Origin: Phoma sp. XZ068
Taxonomy: Eukaryota > Ascomycota > Dothideomycetes > Pleosporales > Didymellaceae
Assembly (NCBI GenBank): GCA_004835665.1
Contig: RBKR01000003.1
Coordinates: 1,116,001 to 1,180,000 of the forward strand
DNA length: 64,000 bases
Direction of reading: 5' to 3'
A program made the position numbers and the translations under genes. Positions 42,697 through 52,734 of the stretch are shown here, piece by piece. The first letter of the stretch is position 1, and each line of letters begins with the position of its first letter. Below the pieces are notes generated by a model that was not told the origin of the DNA, did no database searches, and was given only the letters and a program-made list of their open reading frames with translations.

Positions 42697-43207
42697 TTAG
42701 ACGTCCTTCAGCGGATTCTCGTCGGCCTCAAGAATGCCCTTCCTGACAAGCTCTTCAGGGTTTGGCCTGCTCTGCAGCCCTTTCTCAAGACTGTCAGCCC
42801 TCATGTGGTGTTCGAGCTCCCTCTGCTTCTCTTGCAGAGCAGGTGCAGCGTTCGAGGCTGGGAGGATGTTCCGCTGAATGAGGTCATCGCGATCAGGGCG
42901 AGCATTGAGACCCTTCTTGAGGTTGTCCGTCGCACGTTGGCGTTCGAGTTCAAGAGCTTTGGCTTGGAGGGCACTGAGACATGATCAGCTGAGGTGCACG
43001 TAGCACGAGGTGAGACGGAGCTATAGGCAGCGCAAGAAGCTGAGGAACATACGGAGCTGTGGTAGTGTCAAGCAGAATGTGCCTGTTCTTCAGGTCCTGA
43101 GCTTCCGGGCGGTGCTGTAGGTGCTTTTCCAAGCTGCCGCGCCTCTCCTTGCTGCGGACAGGCGAGATGGGGGTGGCGTCGATCGTGTTAGTGTCTTCAG
43201 AAGCCAT
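42697..43207 (-). CDS. Triple RPEL-repeat protein, 143 aa
   Basis: Exons 43053-43207 and 42697-42973 join across a 79-nt GTATGT...TCTCAG intron. The product is almost entirely three RPEL-type repeats: SLEKHLQHRPEAQDLKNRHIL, spanning the end of exon 1, then NLKKGLNARPDRDDLIQRNIL and SLEKGLQSRPNPEELVRKGIL in exon 2. In animals RPEL motifs bind monomeric G-actin in MRTF and Phactr proteins. Small RPEL proteins also occur in filamentous fungi, where their role is little studied. Here the second and third Arg-Pro cores are intact, and the first reads HRPEAQDL. Splicing restores the frame and the repeat register, which validates it. Probably cytosolic; actin binding is inferred. Confidence 0.88.
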
Positions 43208-43801
43208 ATTGAGCAGCGGTCAGTAGGTCAGGGTAAGATTGTTTGCAAATGTAGCTGAAGCTTGTGAAGGCCGTGTGTACTTATAGGAGCTTGCAGCAGG
43301 TGAGATGGGGAGGGGACGTGGCGGCTGGATGCGTCGAAACAAAGCTGCTGCAGCTGCCAGGAGCTGCCAGGAACCTTGGACAAGCGGGGCAACCAGATCC
43401 CTGCATATGGCAACCCTTCGTCATGTGCGGCCGGTGTCTTGGTCAGGCACGGGTCTCACGAGCAACAGGAGGATCATTGCGTTGCCTACCATGATGCGAC
43501 ATGACCACTTTCGTTGCTGGTTGCGCGTTCATTTGTTGTGATCGAGCTCGTTGCTAGCTTGAACCTGGGCATGACGTACCTCGCACGGCCTCATCCGCAT
43601 CCTCATTTGCATCCTCATCCATCGACACGGCACCTCAGGCAAGTATCAATGAGCAGTACAAAAAATGGGTCTTCAGACGTCTGTAGGGATTTTAAATTTT
43701 GTATCTGTAATGTCACGGCGATATCTGAACGTCCTTCTCTCAACCAACGTCGATATTGACTCACTAGTCCGGCGAACCACTACAGAGTCACTGCAGCCAT
43801 G
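43208..43801. other. Intergenic, no gene seen
   Basis: About 590 nt. Contains a short imperfect CATCCnCATnn run near 43590-43620 and possibly the last few codons of the secreted-protein gene, whose alternative last exon would end at 43780. Confidence 0.4.
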
Positions 43802-44291
43802 TCAGCAAATGCAGCTTACATATTCGAGGACAAGCTCACCTGTAGGCCTGGCATATTTAGTGATAGTTTTTGTTGTCGTTGTCCTAGGTGGTATGCAGCT
43901 CGTTACAACTGTCTCAGTGTTACCTGGGTTGTATCTGAAAGTCTGGCACGGCTGCATGTCATCAGTACATCACCAATCTCCAATGTGCAAGAGCTCCTTA
44001 CGAGTCCTAGCCCAAGTCGCTTAGTAGTCAGGGTACAGCCAATACCGCAGTCTGTGTACGATGTGAAAGTCAATGTCTTGCCATAGTTTGTACAGATCCT
44101 CTCAAACGAGGGCTGCTTCAGAATGGTGAGAGTGCATGTTGGTGCTGGTGATGGCGCGGCGAGTTGCTCGACGGGTGACGATAGTCTAGTGCTGCAGTGA
44201 ATAAAGTTGAAAGGGTGGAAAGCTGGGACCCAACGTACACTTGGGCCGACAACACCGCCAGAGCAAAACTGCTGATGGTAGCGGAACGCAT
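43802..44291 (-). CDS. Small cysteine-rich secreted protein (about 125-130 aa)
   Basis: Three exons rebuilt from splice signals: 44239-44291, 44002-44191 and 43802-43951. Residues 1-16 (MRSATISSFALAVLSA) form a signal peptide. The mature part has Cys37, 51, 66, 70, 83 and 100, with the core YTDCGIGCTLTTKRLGLGLPC and a Thr-rich tail. Intron 2 (GTAAGG...TACTGATGACATGCAG, 50 nt) is needed to produce the LGLGLPC...TVVTSC pattern common in fungal secreted proteins. Read to 43802 the tail ends VSCIC (8 Cys). A possible third intron (GTGAGC...GCTGACATGGCTGCAG) would instead end it at 43780 with PTVTL (6 Cys). Role unknown; effector-like or wall-associated are guesses. Confidence 0.72.
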
Positions 44292-44851
44292 GTTGAAGGC
44301 TTGTTTGCTGCTAATGGTCAAACTAAAGCAGAAAGGTATCAAGTCTGTGATACTTTAGCGACAACATAAATGCTTGTTGTCAATAAGCATTGTCCCATCC
44401 CTCGCCCGGCTTTGTGGAGCCTGGACCATGCATCAACACACGATAAACAGACGTGGCCAATGTATTAAGGAGGCGACAGGTCCGACTACCACAATCGTGG
44501 AAGATCGTGGACGAAGGGATGGGTGGAACGGTACACAAGCATGCATTCCCGAAGAACCGTCACTATAGCAATGAAGACAACGTGTACATGAGGTCATATC
44601 ATTATCACATTAGCCATATACGCAAATTGGTTCTACATCTCCTGCATTAATATACATGCTGCCCCTACTCCATGTATGAGTTCTCGAGGTACATAAAGCG
44701 ACTATCGAAGACGATAGGAGGGTTAGGTATTTCAAGCTACCAGTCTATCGTCAACCTTTTGATCAGGGACATTATTGAGAGTGACTTGTCCCACTTTGCC
44801 ATTGCAATTTGATTGTGGATCGGATTGGTCAAATTAGTGATGCCGACGCAT
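44292..44851. other. Intergenic, promoter of secreted-protein gene and rhodopsin 3' flank
   Basis: 560 nt. Contains an inverted repeat GACAACA...TGTTGTC at 44360-44381, about 70 nt upstream of the secreted-protein start. No gene seen. Confidence 0.45.
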
Positions 44852-45879
44852 TTAAGCGCCATCATCATCACCAAGACGGAGAGCACCCTCGCGGTTCAGA
44901 CCATTGGTCCAGAAGCCACCAAGGTCAACGTCGGTCTCGCGCAGCCTGGCATGGGTGATGAGCAACCATGCACCGAAGACAGGCTTAGCAAGCACATCAA
45001 GGACGGCGTAGGCGATGATTTCACCGTCAACACCGACACGGCGGGAGCCGTCAGCGAGACCCCAGACACTGGAATGGATTAGTCATAGATAATTAATGGG
45101 AGTAGAGCGAGACTTACATGGGGTAGGCTGTCCAGAGAAGGAGAGTGTAGCCAGCAATGGCAAGGAAAAAGGAAGCGACGTTCTGGCCCTTGCCTTGGAC
45201 AGCAGTACGGCCGTTGATAGCAAGGTGCCAGACAACAACAAGGTAGGCGAAGCAGCCAATGGTGTACCATCCCCACTTGGCAGGGGTGCCTTCAGAGCCG
45301 AACGCAGCGAACAGACCAGTGAGGACCATGATCAGATCAGCGACGATGGCCATGGAGAGATGGGCACCGTTCATGCCAGCCAGGAGACCAAGGTCGAGGA
45401 GTAGAAGAGGGGTGGTGATGGCCCAGTCAACGTAACGAGCCCAGAAGACCTGCCGGTGAATGTCAAGGTGGGTATCCGGAACGTGATCGTGCTGTTCACG
45501 GATGTGGATGTGATGCCAAGAGACACCCTGGCCGGTAGCCATGGCGAAGTAGGATATCGCAGCAGTGATGGTGATCAAAGTTGTAATGACATAAAAGAGG
45601 CGCTTTTGCTGTGAGGTTGTGAGTGAGCCAGTCGAGACTGCAGTTGTGCACATTACGTACTACTGGGACCCTCCATGCGAGGCCAGCGAAAACACCGGAG
45701 GAGATCAGCATGATGATGAAGACAGCCCATAGTGTCTTTGTGCCGGTCTCGCCAGCTTTTTGGAACTCGGGGTGGTCGGGAATGACTGAGGGGATGGGGA
45801 CAACGCCTGTGGGCGAGGCGGTGGGGAGAGGAATGAGTGAGGTCTTCCTGAGAACCTCCTCGAATTGGTCGACAATCAT
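44852..45879 (-). CDS. Microbial (type I) rhodopsin, proton-pump type
   Basis: Exons 45661-45879, 45118-45608 and 44852-45068 join to 308 aa. This retinal-binding seven-helix membrane protein has all key bacteriorhodopsin residues. RYVDWAITTPLLLLDL gives Arg131, Asp134, Thr138 and Asp145, matching R82, D85, T89 and D96. VLDVLAKPVFG gives Asp261 and the Schiff-base Lys265, matching D212 and K216. A carboxylate at both the D85 and D96 positions indicates a light-driven outward proton pump, as in the Leptosphaeria and CarO-type rhodopsins, rather than a non-pumping opsin-related protein lacking the lysine. Introns carry GTACGT and GTAAGT donors. Start at 45879 is the first in-frame ATG. Confidence 0.96.
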
Positions 45880-47915
45880 GATGGCGGTGGTGATGCTGTG
45901 AAGTGAGATTGACAGCAACGATACTTCGAATTGGCGGATGGAGAGTCGGAAAGGGACCAGCAGCGGCGGAGGTTATAAAGAAAAGCTGCAGGCAACAGCT
46001 CGGAGGGCGTTATGCTGTCACCTGCCCTAAGCTCTTGCAGAAGCTGTACCAAGTAGGAAGTCACGACGTCATCTCCCCTCACTGCATGCAGACACCATTG
46101 GCTATGGTGACGGGACGGTTGGAGCTGGATCGCGGTCCAAGCGCCGTCAAACAACACGATGCTGCGGTCCGAGGCTTGTACGGTAGTGCTAATGTATGGA
46201 AACACTCATGCTCGATATAATGGATGATTGAACATGTATATCCGCATTTGCAGCGCCTCAGCGTGGGCACCCGCAGGATTCGCGATGCGCACTGGCATGG
46301 AAAACCGCAAATGCCATCATCATCGTCGATCGGCTGATGTACCCCACAAATCAAGGATCGCAGTCTGGGGGGCCAGCCACGTGACATGAGCTCCACCAAT
46401 CTCTGTCCGCTGCGTCTCCAGGGTGTGGCATTGCGTCCGCCTTGCGAAACTGCCAAAAACAGGGTTCTTAAGCCAACGGAGTCTGTTCCACCGGAGACAG
46501 CTTCGCCAAGAAGTGCGACTGCAAGCACGCGCAACACTGCTGGCGATGCCCCGTACAGCTTCCGGATGCGTACATTACTTGAGATCTTCAGACCTTCATT
46601 GCTCCCACACATCATGATGCGAAACAGCACCCACACAAGAGCTCGGTCAATGGGATAATGCATGCCGGCTGGAACTATTGCTAAATCCTGAATCTACGTC
46701 CCGTGAATAGCATTCCATCGCCTCGACGAATTCATCGTTGAGAAAGTCGCACACCATCAGACCGCTCCATTGTCACAGTGTTGCCAGGATCATCGTTGTC
46801 GCTATGCGTAGTGCACCAGCTCTCTTGAACAGCTCGTGAACACAGCAACAAGCCAAGTACCGAGACGGACCACGATCTCATTTCAGCTGCGAAACAAACC
46901 CTAGAAGTATTTGGATGAGTACCTCCAATCTAAGAAATGACGTACAGTGAACTGCGGCCTGGCAAATTCCTCGTCATCCTACTATGTAGTACGGTGCAGG
47001 CCGCATCGCCGACATTCGATCAAATAAGAGCTGTTCGGAAAGATGTCGGTCGTTGGACTTGGACTAATACCGCTTCCCCACCGAACTACGAAGATTCTGC
47101 GATAGCACCGGCCTGAACCGAGACCCATGGTTCTCTCGAGGATTCGGCATGGCAGCCGAGGGGAGGCCTACAACGGAAGTGCGGCAGGGGATTGGTATCA
47201 CAATATTGAGTACTAAATGTTCGCTTCACTCACGCGTAATTGCAGTTGAAAGTAGTCAAATCCATCATGCAATCAGGCCTGGGAGCGGCAACAGTTTTGA
47301 GAGCTCCGGCAGTGCGGCTCGCTTCGTAGTAGTAAGCCAACGCTGATTTGTCACTCGGTATTCTCACGACAACGTGGTCGACAACACCACGCGAGCACGC
47401 TTCACGATACGCTGAAGCGCGATCGTGACCCGGATTTTCTTTTTGCAATTGAGCAAATGGCTCAAACGGCAGATAAGCAGGCGGCGGACATCGCGCCATC
47501 CACGGCCATTTGTCCGCACTGTGACGGAAACGGTGGGTTTGTCACTTAGCGCAGACATCAAGGTGCTCTACGTCCGCTGTCGAGCCTGCCGATTTTTCAA
47601 GCTGCACCAAGCCGCCTCACCAATTCCTTCCGTACGTCCATCAAGGTGCTGAATTGCTTATTTTCCTCGGCGCATTAAGAAGACCTGCGCCCCAAGCTTT
47701 TTTCTCGCAGGACAAGAACCAACAAGCTGGGATCGACTAAGCCAAGAGCCTCCAAACTGTCAATCCACAGGTCCAGATCTCCACTGTCGCCTTCATTAGG
47801 TCAAAGGCAAACGAGGTGCAATATTTGTACACCATAGGGCGATCTCACTAGACCTCAACTGCCCCAAGCCGACCTGGTCCTACCTTGACTCGAGGAACAC
47901 CCGGTTACCTTCATC
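45880..47915. other. Divergent intergenic region, rhodopsin / ZIP transporter
   Basis: 2 kb. A 194-codon minus frame (46079-46663) and others show no motif. A 30-codon ATG frame at 47457-47549 contains CPHCDGNGGF, and a CRAC follows in another frame downstream, hinting at a broken zinc-ribbon remnant. No gene is supported. Two CAAGGT motifs upstream of the zinc transporter are listed separately. Confidence 0.45.
47559..47647 (+). promoter_or_regulatory. Pair of CAAGGT motifs upstream of the zinc transporter
   Basis: CATCAAGGTGCT occurs twice (core 47559-47564 and 47642-47647), 270-360 nt before the ZIP start. CAAGGT resembles the core reported for zinc-responsive ZafA/Zap1-type regulators in filamentous fungi. 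The link to zinc starvation is inference from motif and gene context. Confidence 0.4.
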
Positions 47916-49192
47916 ATGGACGCAGCTATGGAAGTTGCACGACTCGTGCTACGACAGGATCCAGGTGCCGAGGCGGACACAACGCCTACCTGCAGTGGGA
48001 GTAACGATTACGATGGACGCATGGGCGTTCGCATATCATCAATCTTTGTGATACTCGTGGGTTCGACATGGGGTAAGTTACTTGTTTGCGGCGCATCATG
48101 TGCTTCGTCAATGTCTACATAATATCAGGCATATTGTGCTTTCACTCGACAGTATTTCGCGATCTTACTGTACCACTATATATCACGTGCTAACACACCA
48201 AAGGTGCTATCTTTCCAACATTCGCCAAACGTTCGAAGACTAAGCTGGTACCTGCCTGGACATTCTTCCTTGCCAAGTACTTCGGTTCCGGTGTCATCAT
48301 TGCAACAGCGTTTATTCATTTACTTGCCCCTGCAAATGAGGCACTCGGCAATGAATGTCTCGTAGGCCAGACTATCTCCTCAGACACTTACCCATGGCCA
48401 GAGGCGATCGCCCTCATGACTGCATTTGCCATGTTCTTCCTCGAGCTAATGACCATGCGCTACGCAAAGTTTGGAGGTGGACATGAGCATGACCATTCCC
48501 ACGGTGACAGCCACTCGCACAGCCACTCGCACAGTCACGGCGACGAGCACAGTCTGGAGGATAAGCGTGCCCCCCATGAAGAATCACCACCCAGGCCGTC
48601 CCACGTCCGTGGTGAAGACCACCTCGGCCACCAGCGCGACCACATGGATAACTCGACCCTTAGCCCCAACTGGGAAGCCCAGGGCATCATCCCCGAGACC
48701 TACGCTGCTCAACTGACCGCTGTCTTCATCCTCGAATTCGGCGTCATCTTCCACTCCATCTTCGTCGGCCTCACCCTCGCCGTTGCCGGTGAAGAATTCA
48801 TCACGCTCTACATCGTGCTCGTCTTCCACCAGACCTTCGAAGGCCTCGGTCTGGGCGCACGTCTGGCTGAGGTTCCGTGGCCGAAGAGCAAGCGCTGGAC
48901 ACCGTACCTGCTTGGTCTCGGATACGGCATTTCCACACCCATTGCCATTGCAATCGGGCTCGGTGTTAGGACCACTTTCGCGCCCGAGTCGCAGACCACG
49001 CTGATTGTCAACGGCATCTTCGACTCCATCAGCGCCGGTATCCTGATCTACACGGGTCTGGTGGAGTTGATGGCGCACGAGTTCATGTTCAGCCCGTACA
49101 TGCAGAAGGGACCCGTCAGCAGGACCTTGTACGCATTCGGGCTCATGATGCTGGGTGCTGGCTTGATGGCGCTGCTCGGCTACTGGGCTTAG
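47916..49192 (+). CDS. ZIP-family zinc transporter (ZRT-like)
   Basis: Exons 47916-48072 and 48204-49192 join across a 131-nt intron (GTAAGT...GCTAACACACCAAAG) to 381 aa. ZIP proteins import zinc across the plasma membrane. Eight hydrophobic segments are visible. The variable loop after the third carries a His-rich metal-binding run (HEHDHSHGDSHSHSHSHSHG), followed by a long hydrophilic stretch. The signature helices are ILEFGVIFHSIFVGLTLAVAG and VLVFHQTFEGLGLG, holding the His/Glu transport-site residues. The end (YAFGLMMLGAGLMALLGYWA) matches the usual terminal helix. Upstream CAAGGT motifs suggest zinc-dependent control. A second in-frame ATG at 47931 is possible. Confidence 0.95.
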
Positions 49193-50115
49193 GCCAGAAA
49201 ATAGATGGGATTTTGGGGAGGACGACTTTTTGCTTTTTGCTTTTTGCTTCCGCGCGTGTATAGAGACAATACCCTAGATTGTGGCGGAGGAGTGCAGTGC
49301 TTTACTTTTGATTCGATAGCATACGCGGATACGCAACGGGACATGAATTCTTATGAGCGTATTGTAGGACTGCTTCTAGGCGGTCGGGAATGTATACATA
49401 TCTTCACACTTTTTTCGCCTATGCCAAAGTGATGTCCGAACTATGCTCTGCAGTCACTGGTTGTGGCTCATGCTAGGGCGAATGCACAGCACTTGAAGAT
49501 TTCATTGATCTACACAAAGTGTTGACACCTGAAAGCCGTACTGGGCACGACGCCAATTTAAAGACACACTGTAGAGTGAGGTACATGACACAGGCTCTAA
49601 CAGCCACATTCTTCACATTTTGCAGGCGAGCACATCAAGTCCAAACACATGCAGAGCTAAATAACTGTATTCCAGACTACGGAAGGGGTTCAGTTTCGAT
49701 CGGGGGTATCTCATGAAAACACACAATCAATGAAGTAGTGCAGCGCAGAGCGAAGCAGTGCAGTACAACTACAAAACCTGCACGGCAAGCTCGCCAGCCT
49801 AGCTGCCAAAAGCCATGAGCCAAAGGCTTAACGGAGAAGGTTCAAACGGAGAAGCTAAGTGGTGCCAACATGCATCCCAGTGACTCGCCCATGATACATT
49901 AACAGTCAAAAGGTGGAGAAAGATCTAGCGCTCCGACAAAGGAGAGGGTCGTCCATTGGCGTCAGAGTGAAGTGGTGTGCCGGTTGCGCCGAGTCCAGGA
50001 AAGCAGAAAGGGAACGCCGGACCGAGTAACGAGCGCCGTGGTATATGCAAGATATGACAAAGGAAATTAAGTCGGGGTTGGTAAAGTAGTTCGGGTTGAT
50101 GAAAGTAGTGCGTGC
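49193..50115. other. Convergent 3' flanks
   Basis: 920 nt between the ZIP and coiled-coil genes. Holds a perfect 3x TTTTTGC tandem at 49227-49247, probably in the ZIP 3' untranslated region. No gene seen. Confidence 0.5.
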
Positions 50116-52281
50116 TTAGGATGCTTCGAGTGCATCGATAGCAGCGTGAAGGTAGGATATTTTGTCGCCAAAAGGTGAGCTGAGTGGTGAAAATTCGTCG
50201 GGTAGATCGTGACCATCGTGCTTCACGCGGCCGACATCGACGCCGCTGTCGCGGTTCTCTGCTCGTGCGAAGTCAGGAATAGGTGGGTCGAGGGTGTCGA
50301 CGGCGCGCTGTGGAGGGCTCCACGGGCTGAGTAGGCCTTTAGCCTCCTCGTGAGTGCTGGCATCCTCTTCTTCATCGTCTTCCGTGACGAGCACTCGACC
50401 GCCGAGCCTGACATCACTAACGTTGACCTTGTAGTCAAGGGCTTTCTGTGCGTCCTTGATAAGCTGGTCTGTCCAGCCTAGGCATCGCTTGAGGCTCTCG
50501 TTCATCTTCTGGCTGTCCATTAGCAAGTCGCGATGTTTCGCCAGGTCCAGCTGAAGACGCTTTTCGTCCCTTAGGCGATAGACTTCGTCGCGCTCTGCTT
50601 GGACGCTGTTGTCCAGGACACTCTCGTCGAAGGAGGACTCGCTGCTCTCCACCTCTTCCTCTGAAGGTATCTCTTCCTCTGCATCCTCTTCCACCTCAGA
50701 CATATCAGAGAGGTCGCTTGCACGCTTTGCAGTGAACGTGTCCAGGGTAGAGCCGATGGCGTCGATAGAGAAACGGCCTGCGCGGCTCATTCGGCGGAAT
50801 CGTTTAAGTTCAGCCTTCTGCTTGCGCATCTCCTTCTCCAGCGAGCGGTTGATGGCAAGAAGGGATGAGTTGCTGATCTCGAGGTCCAGGACTCTTCGCT
50901 CTCTTCGAGCGTTTGCTGCCAGCTCGTTCATCATCTCAAGCGCACTTTGACCGCCGGCAGCTTTCGTTGGGCTAGCAAGTCCAGGTGAGGGTAGAGCGTT
51001 CTGGCTGATGGCCAGTGGCGATGGCGTAGGCACAGTGCTATCGGCCACAGATGAGCCGTTGCTGACCACGCGATTACTGAGATGCATGGGGCTTGGTGTG
51101 CTGGCATGCGCTTCGTGGGAAGGCACCCTTCTCAAGTCGGCGACAGAGTCGATTGATGACAGACTGGCACTTTTGTGGTGACCTGGCCGGCTGAGCGACG
51201 AAGTGATGCTGGACCGTCTTTGCGAGTTGTCTGGCTCTTCGGCTACACTGATGCCAGATAGAACGGACAGAGCAGAGTTGCGGGTATGCAAGTTGGGTCG
51301 CATGATTTGTGAGGCGCCCTTGCGATACGATAAATGGCCCCAATCCTTGGTTGGCGAAGCTGCTCGAACCATGGGTCCTGGTGAAGCAGTCGGATTCGGT
51401 GGCAGGTCCGGTACAGCTGCGACGAGTGTTGGACTCAGCATTGGCGACTGTCGCACTTCTGGAGTTGAGTCGGCATGAAGGAACTTGCTTTCAAGCGGCG
51501 GCCTGCCCACGGTCGATGATGCCTTTCCAACATTCGACGATGGCCTGCCAACAGCCGAGGATGGCCTGCCTACCGCGGAAGATGGCGGCGACGGAACGCC
51601 AGGCCTTCGCGGACTGTTGGCCTGATCACCATTTGCGTGGAAGAAGACTGCGGGCTTCTTCTGAGGTGGTCTCTGTGGTGGGGCTTGCTCTTTGGGCGAC
51701 TTGATGGAGTTGGCATGGAAAAACATGGGCGAGGCATCTTTCGTCTGGGCCGTCTCCGGCGGCGAGTGGTTGTAAACATTTGATAGTGGCAGTCGAGGCG
51801 TCGGCGTTGGATTGTGGTTGCTACTCCCTACCATGCTCCGTGGTCGATGGACGGTCGGTGCACTGTGGTTCGCATTTATTGCAGGCCCACTTTGCGCAGC
51901 ACCGTGCTCCCTATGCGCAAAATCGACCGTGGACGAGGGGCGCGAGCTAATAGGGGTCGTCCCAGGGGAGGCATTGGGCGTGGACGAGTTGCTGCCTACT
52001 CCTACCCGCGATCTTCGTGTGGTGGTGCGCGGTGTGATGTTGGTGCTGAGGAACGACTTGGCCGGGGTGGTGTCCTCCTTGATAGGGGCAGCGAGGCGCG
52101 GGGAGATTCCATTGGCGCTGCGCACAGTGCGGCTCGTCTGCGAGCAGCTGCTGGTCGGGGTGGAGGGCGCGAGGGCAAGGCGCGGGGTGATGGGAGTCTT
52201 CCCGTTTGCGGCCGTCCGGTTGCTAGCGAGCGTGGGCTTCAGAGGCCGCGAGTTGTTTGGGGTGTTTCGGTCGATGGGCAT
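50116..52281 (-). CDS. Conserved-looking Ser/Pro-rich coiled-coil protein, 721 aa
   Basis: Single exon with start MPIDRNTPNNSRP. The first ~450 residues are disordered and rich in Ser, Pro and Thr, with a short tandem of VGRPSS-like units (four units near residues 235-265). FFHAN/FLHAD occurs three times (PMFFHANSIKSP, AVFFHANGDQAN, SKFLHADSTPE). Residues about 455-510 form a basic coiled coil (ALEMMNELAANARRERRVLD, SLEKEMRKQKAELKRFRRM). An acidic run (EDAEEEIPSEEEVESSESS) and a second helical segment (RDEKRLQLDLAKHRDLLMD) follow. I do not recognise a named family; a cytoskeletal or scaffold role would be a guess. Confidence 0.8.
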   Translation of the reverse strand: MPIDRNTPNNSRPLKPTLASNRTAANGKTPITPRLALAPSTPTSSCSQTSRTVRSANGISPRLAAPIKEDTTPAKSFLSTNITPRTTTRRSRVGVGSNSSTPNASPGTTPISSRPSSTVDFAHREHGAAQSGPAINANHSAPTVHRPRSMVGSSNHNPTPTPRLPLSNVYNHSPPETAQTKDASPMFFHANSIKSPKEQAPPQRPPQKKPAVFFHANGDQANSPRRPGVPSPPSSAVGRPSSAVGRPSSNVGKASSTVGRPPLESKFLHADSTPEVRQSPMLSPTLVAAVPDLPPNPTASPGPMVRAASPTKDWGHLSYRKGASQIMRPNLHTRNSALSVLSGISVAEEPDNSQRRSSITSSLSRPGHHKSASLSSIDSVADLRRVPSHEAHASTPSPMHLSNRVVSNGSSVADSTVPTPSPLAISQNALPSPGLASPTKAAGGQSALEMMNELAANARRERRVLDLEISNSSLLAINRSLEKEMRKQKAELKRFRRMSRAGRFSIDAIGSTLDTFTAKRASDLSDMSEVEEDAEEEIPSEEEVESSESSFDESVLDNSVQAERDEVYRLRDEKRLQLDLAKHRDLLMDSQKMNESLKRCLGWTDQLIKDAQKALDYKVNVSDVRLGGRVLVTEDDEEEDASTHEEAKGLLSPWSPPQRAVDTLDPPIPDFARAENRDSGVDVGRVKHDGHDLPDEFSPLSSPFGDKISYLHAAIDALEAS

Positions 52282-52713
52282 CCTCCAGGCGGTGGTCGGG
52301 TGTTAGGTGAGGAGGAAGACGCCTGTGGAGAGGCAGATCATGGCCGTCGGGGGAGGCAATGGGGTGGTTGCTGGGGGGTTGGCGATTGTGATGATCGGTT
52401 GTTTGGCTTAGTGTTTCTTCGGGCGGAGGCGGTGGACGCAGGGTCGGTGGCGGCGGCAGCGTGGAGAGGTGACCCCGCGCTACAATGACAGTGGTTGTGG
52501 GTTGCCCGTGGTCGCAGTCGTATCCATCTCTCACGGGAGTCAGAGAGGGGGAGCGTGTCTGTTGTGGTGTGATTGTACACATCAAATGGCCATCGTTGAT
52601 CCCTGATGAATCCTCGGCCCTTGCCCTGCATAGCTAGCGTCATCGTAGCGCGTCATGAGCCGGCAAGCCACCATCGCGCCGTAGCCCACTCCACCACCAA
52701 GCCCGTGACCACC
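52282..52713. promoter_or_regulatory. Bidirectional promoter region, coiled-coil gene / DNA polymerase kappa
   Basis: About 430 nt between outward-facing genes. No factor sites identified. Confidence 0.45.
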
Positions 52714-52734
52714 ATGTCGAATATTTTACCATGA
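52714..52734 (+). promoter_or_regulatory. Six-codon upstream ORF overlapping the Pol kappa start
   Basis: ATG TCG AAT ATT TTA CCA TGA begins in an ACCACCATG context and ends by overlapping the main start codon as ATGA (52731-52734). Its start context is stronger than that of the main ATG. Ribosomes would need leaky scanning or stop-start reinitiation to make the polymerase, which would keep translation low. Whether the transcript includes 52714 is not known. Confidence 0.55.

Noticed and set aside
46079..46663. 194-codon minus-strand frame
   Set aside because: Composition looks random, no ATG with good context, and an opposite-strand frame is equally open.
36702..49192. Possible biosynthetic or catabolic gene cluster
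   Set aside because: DUF2264, MFS, RPEL, secreted, rhodopsin and ZIP genes share no pathway, and no backbone enzyme or shared regulator is present.
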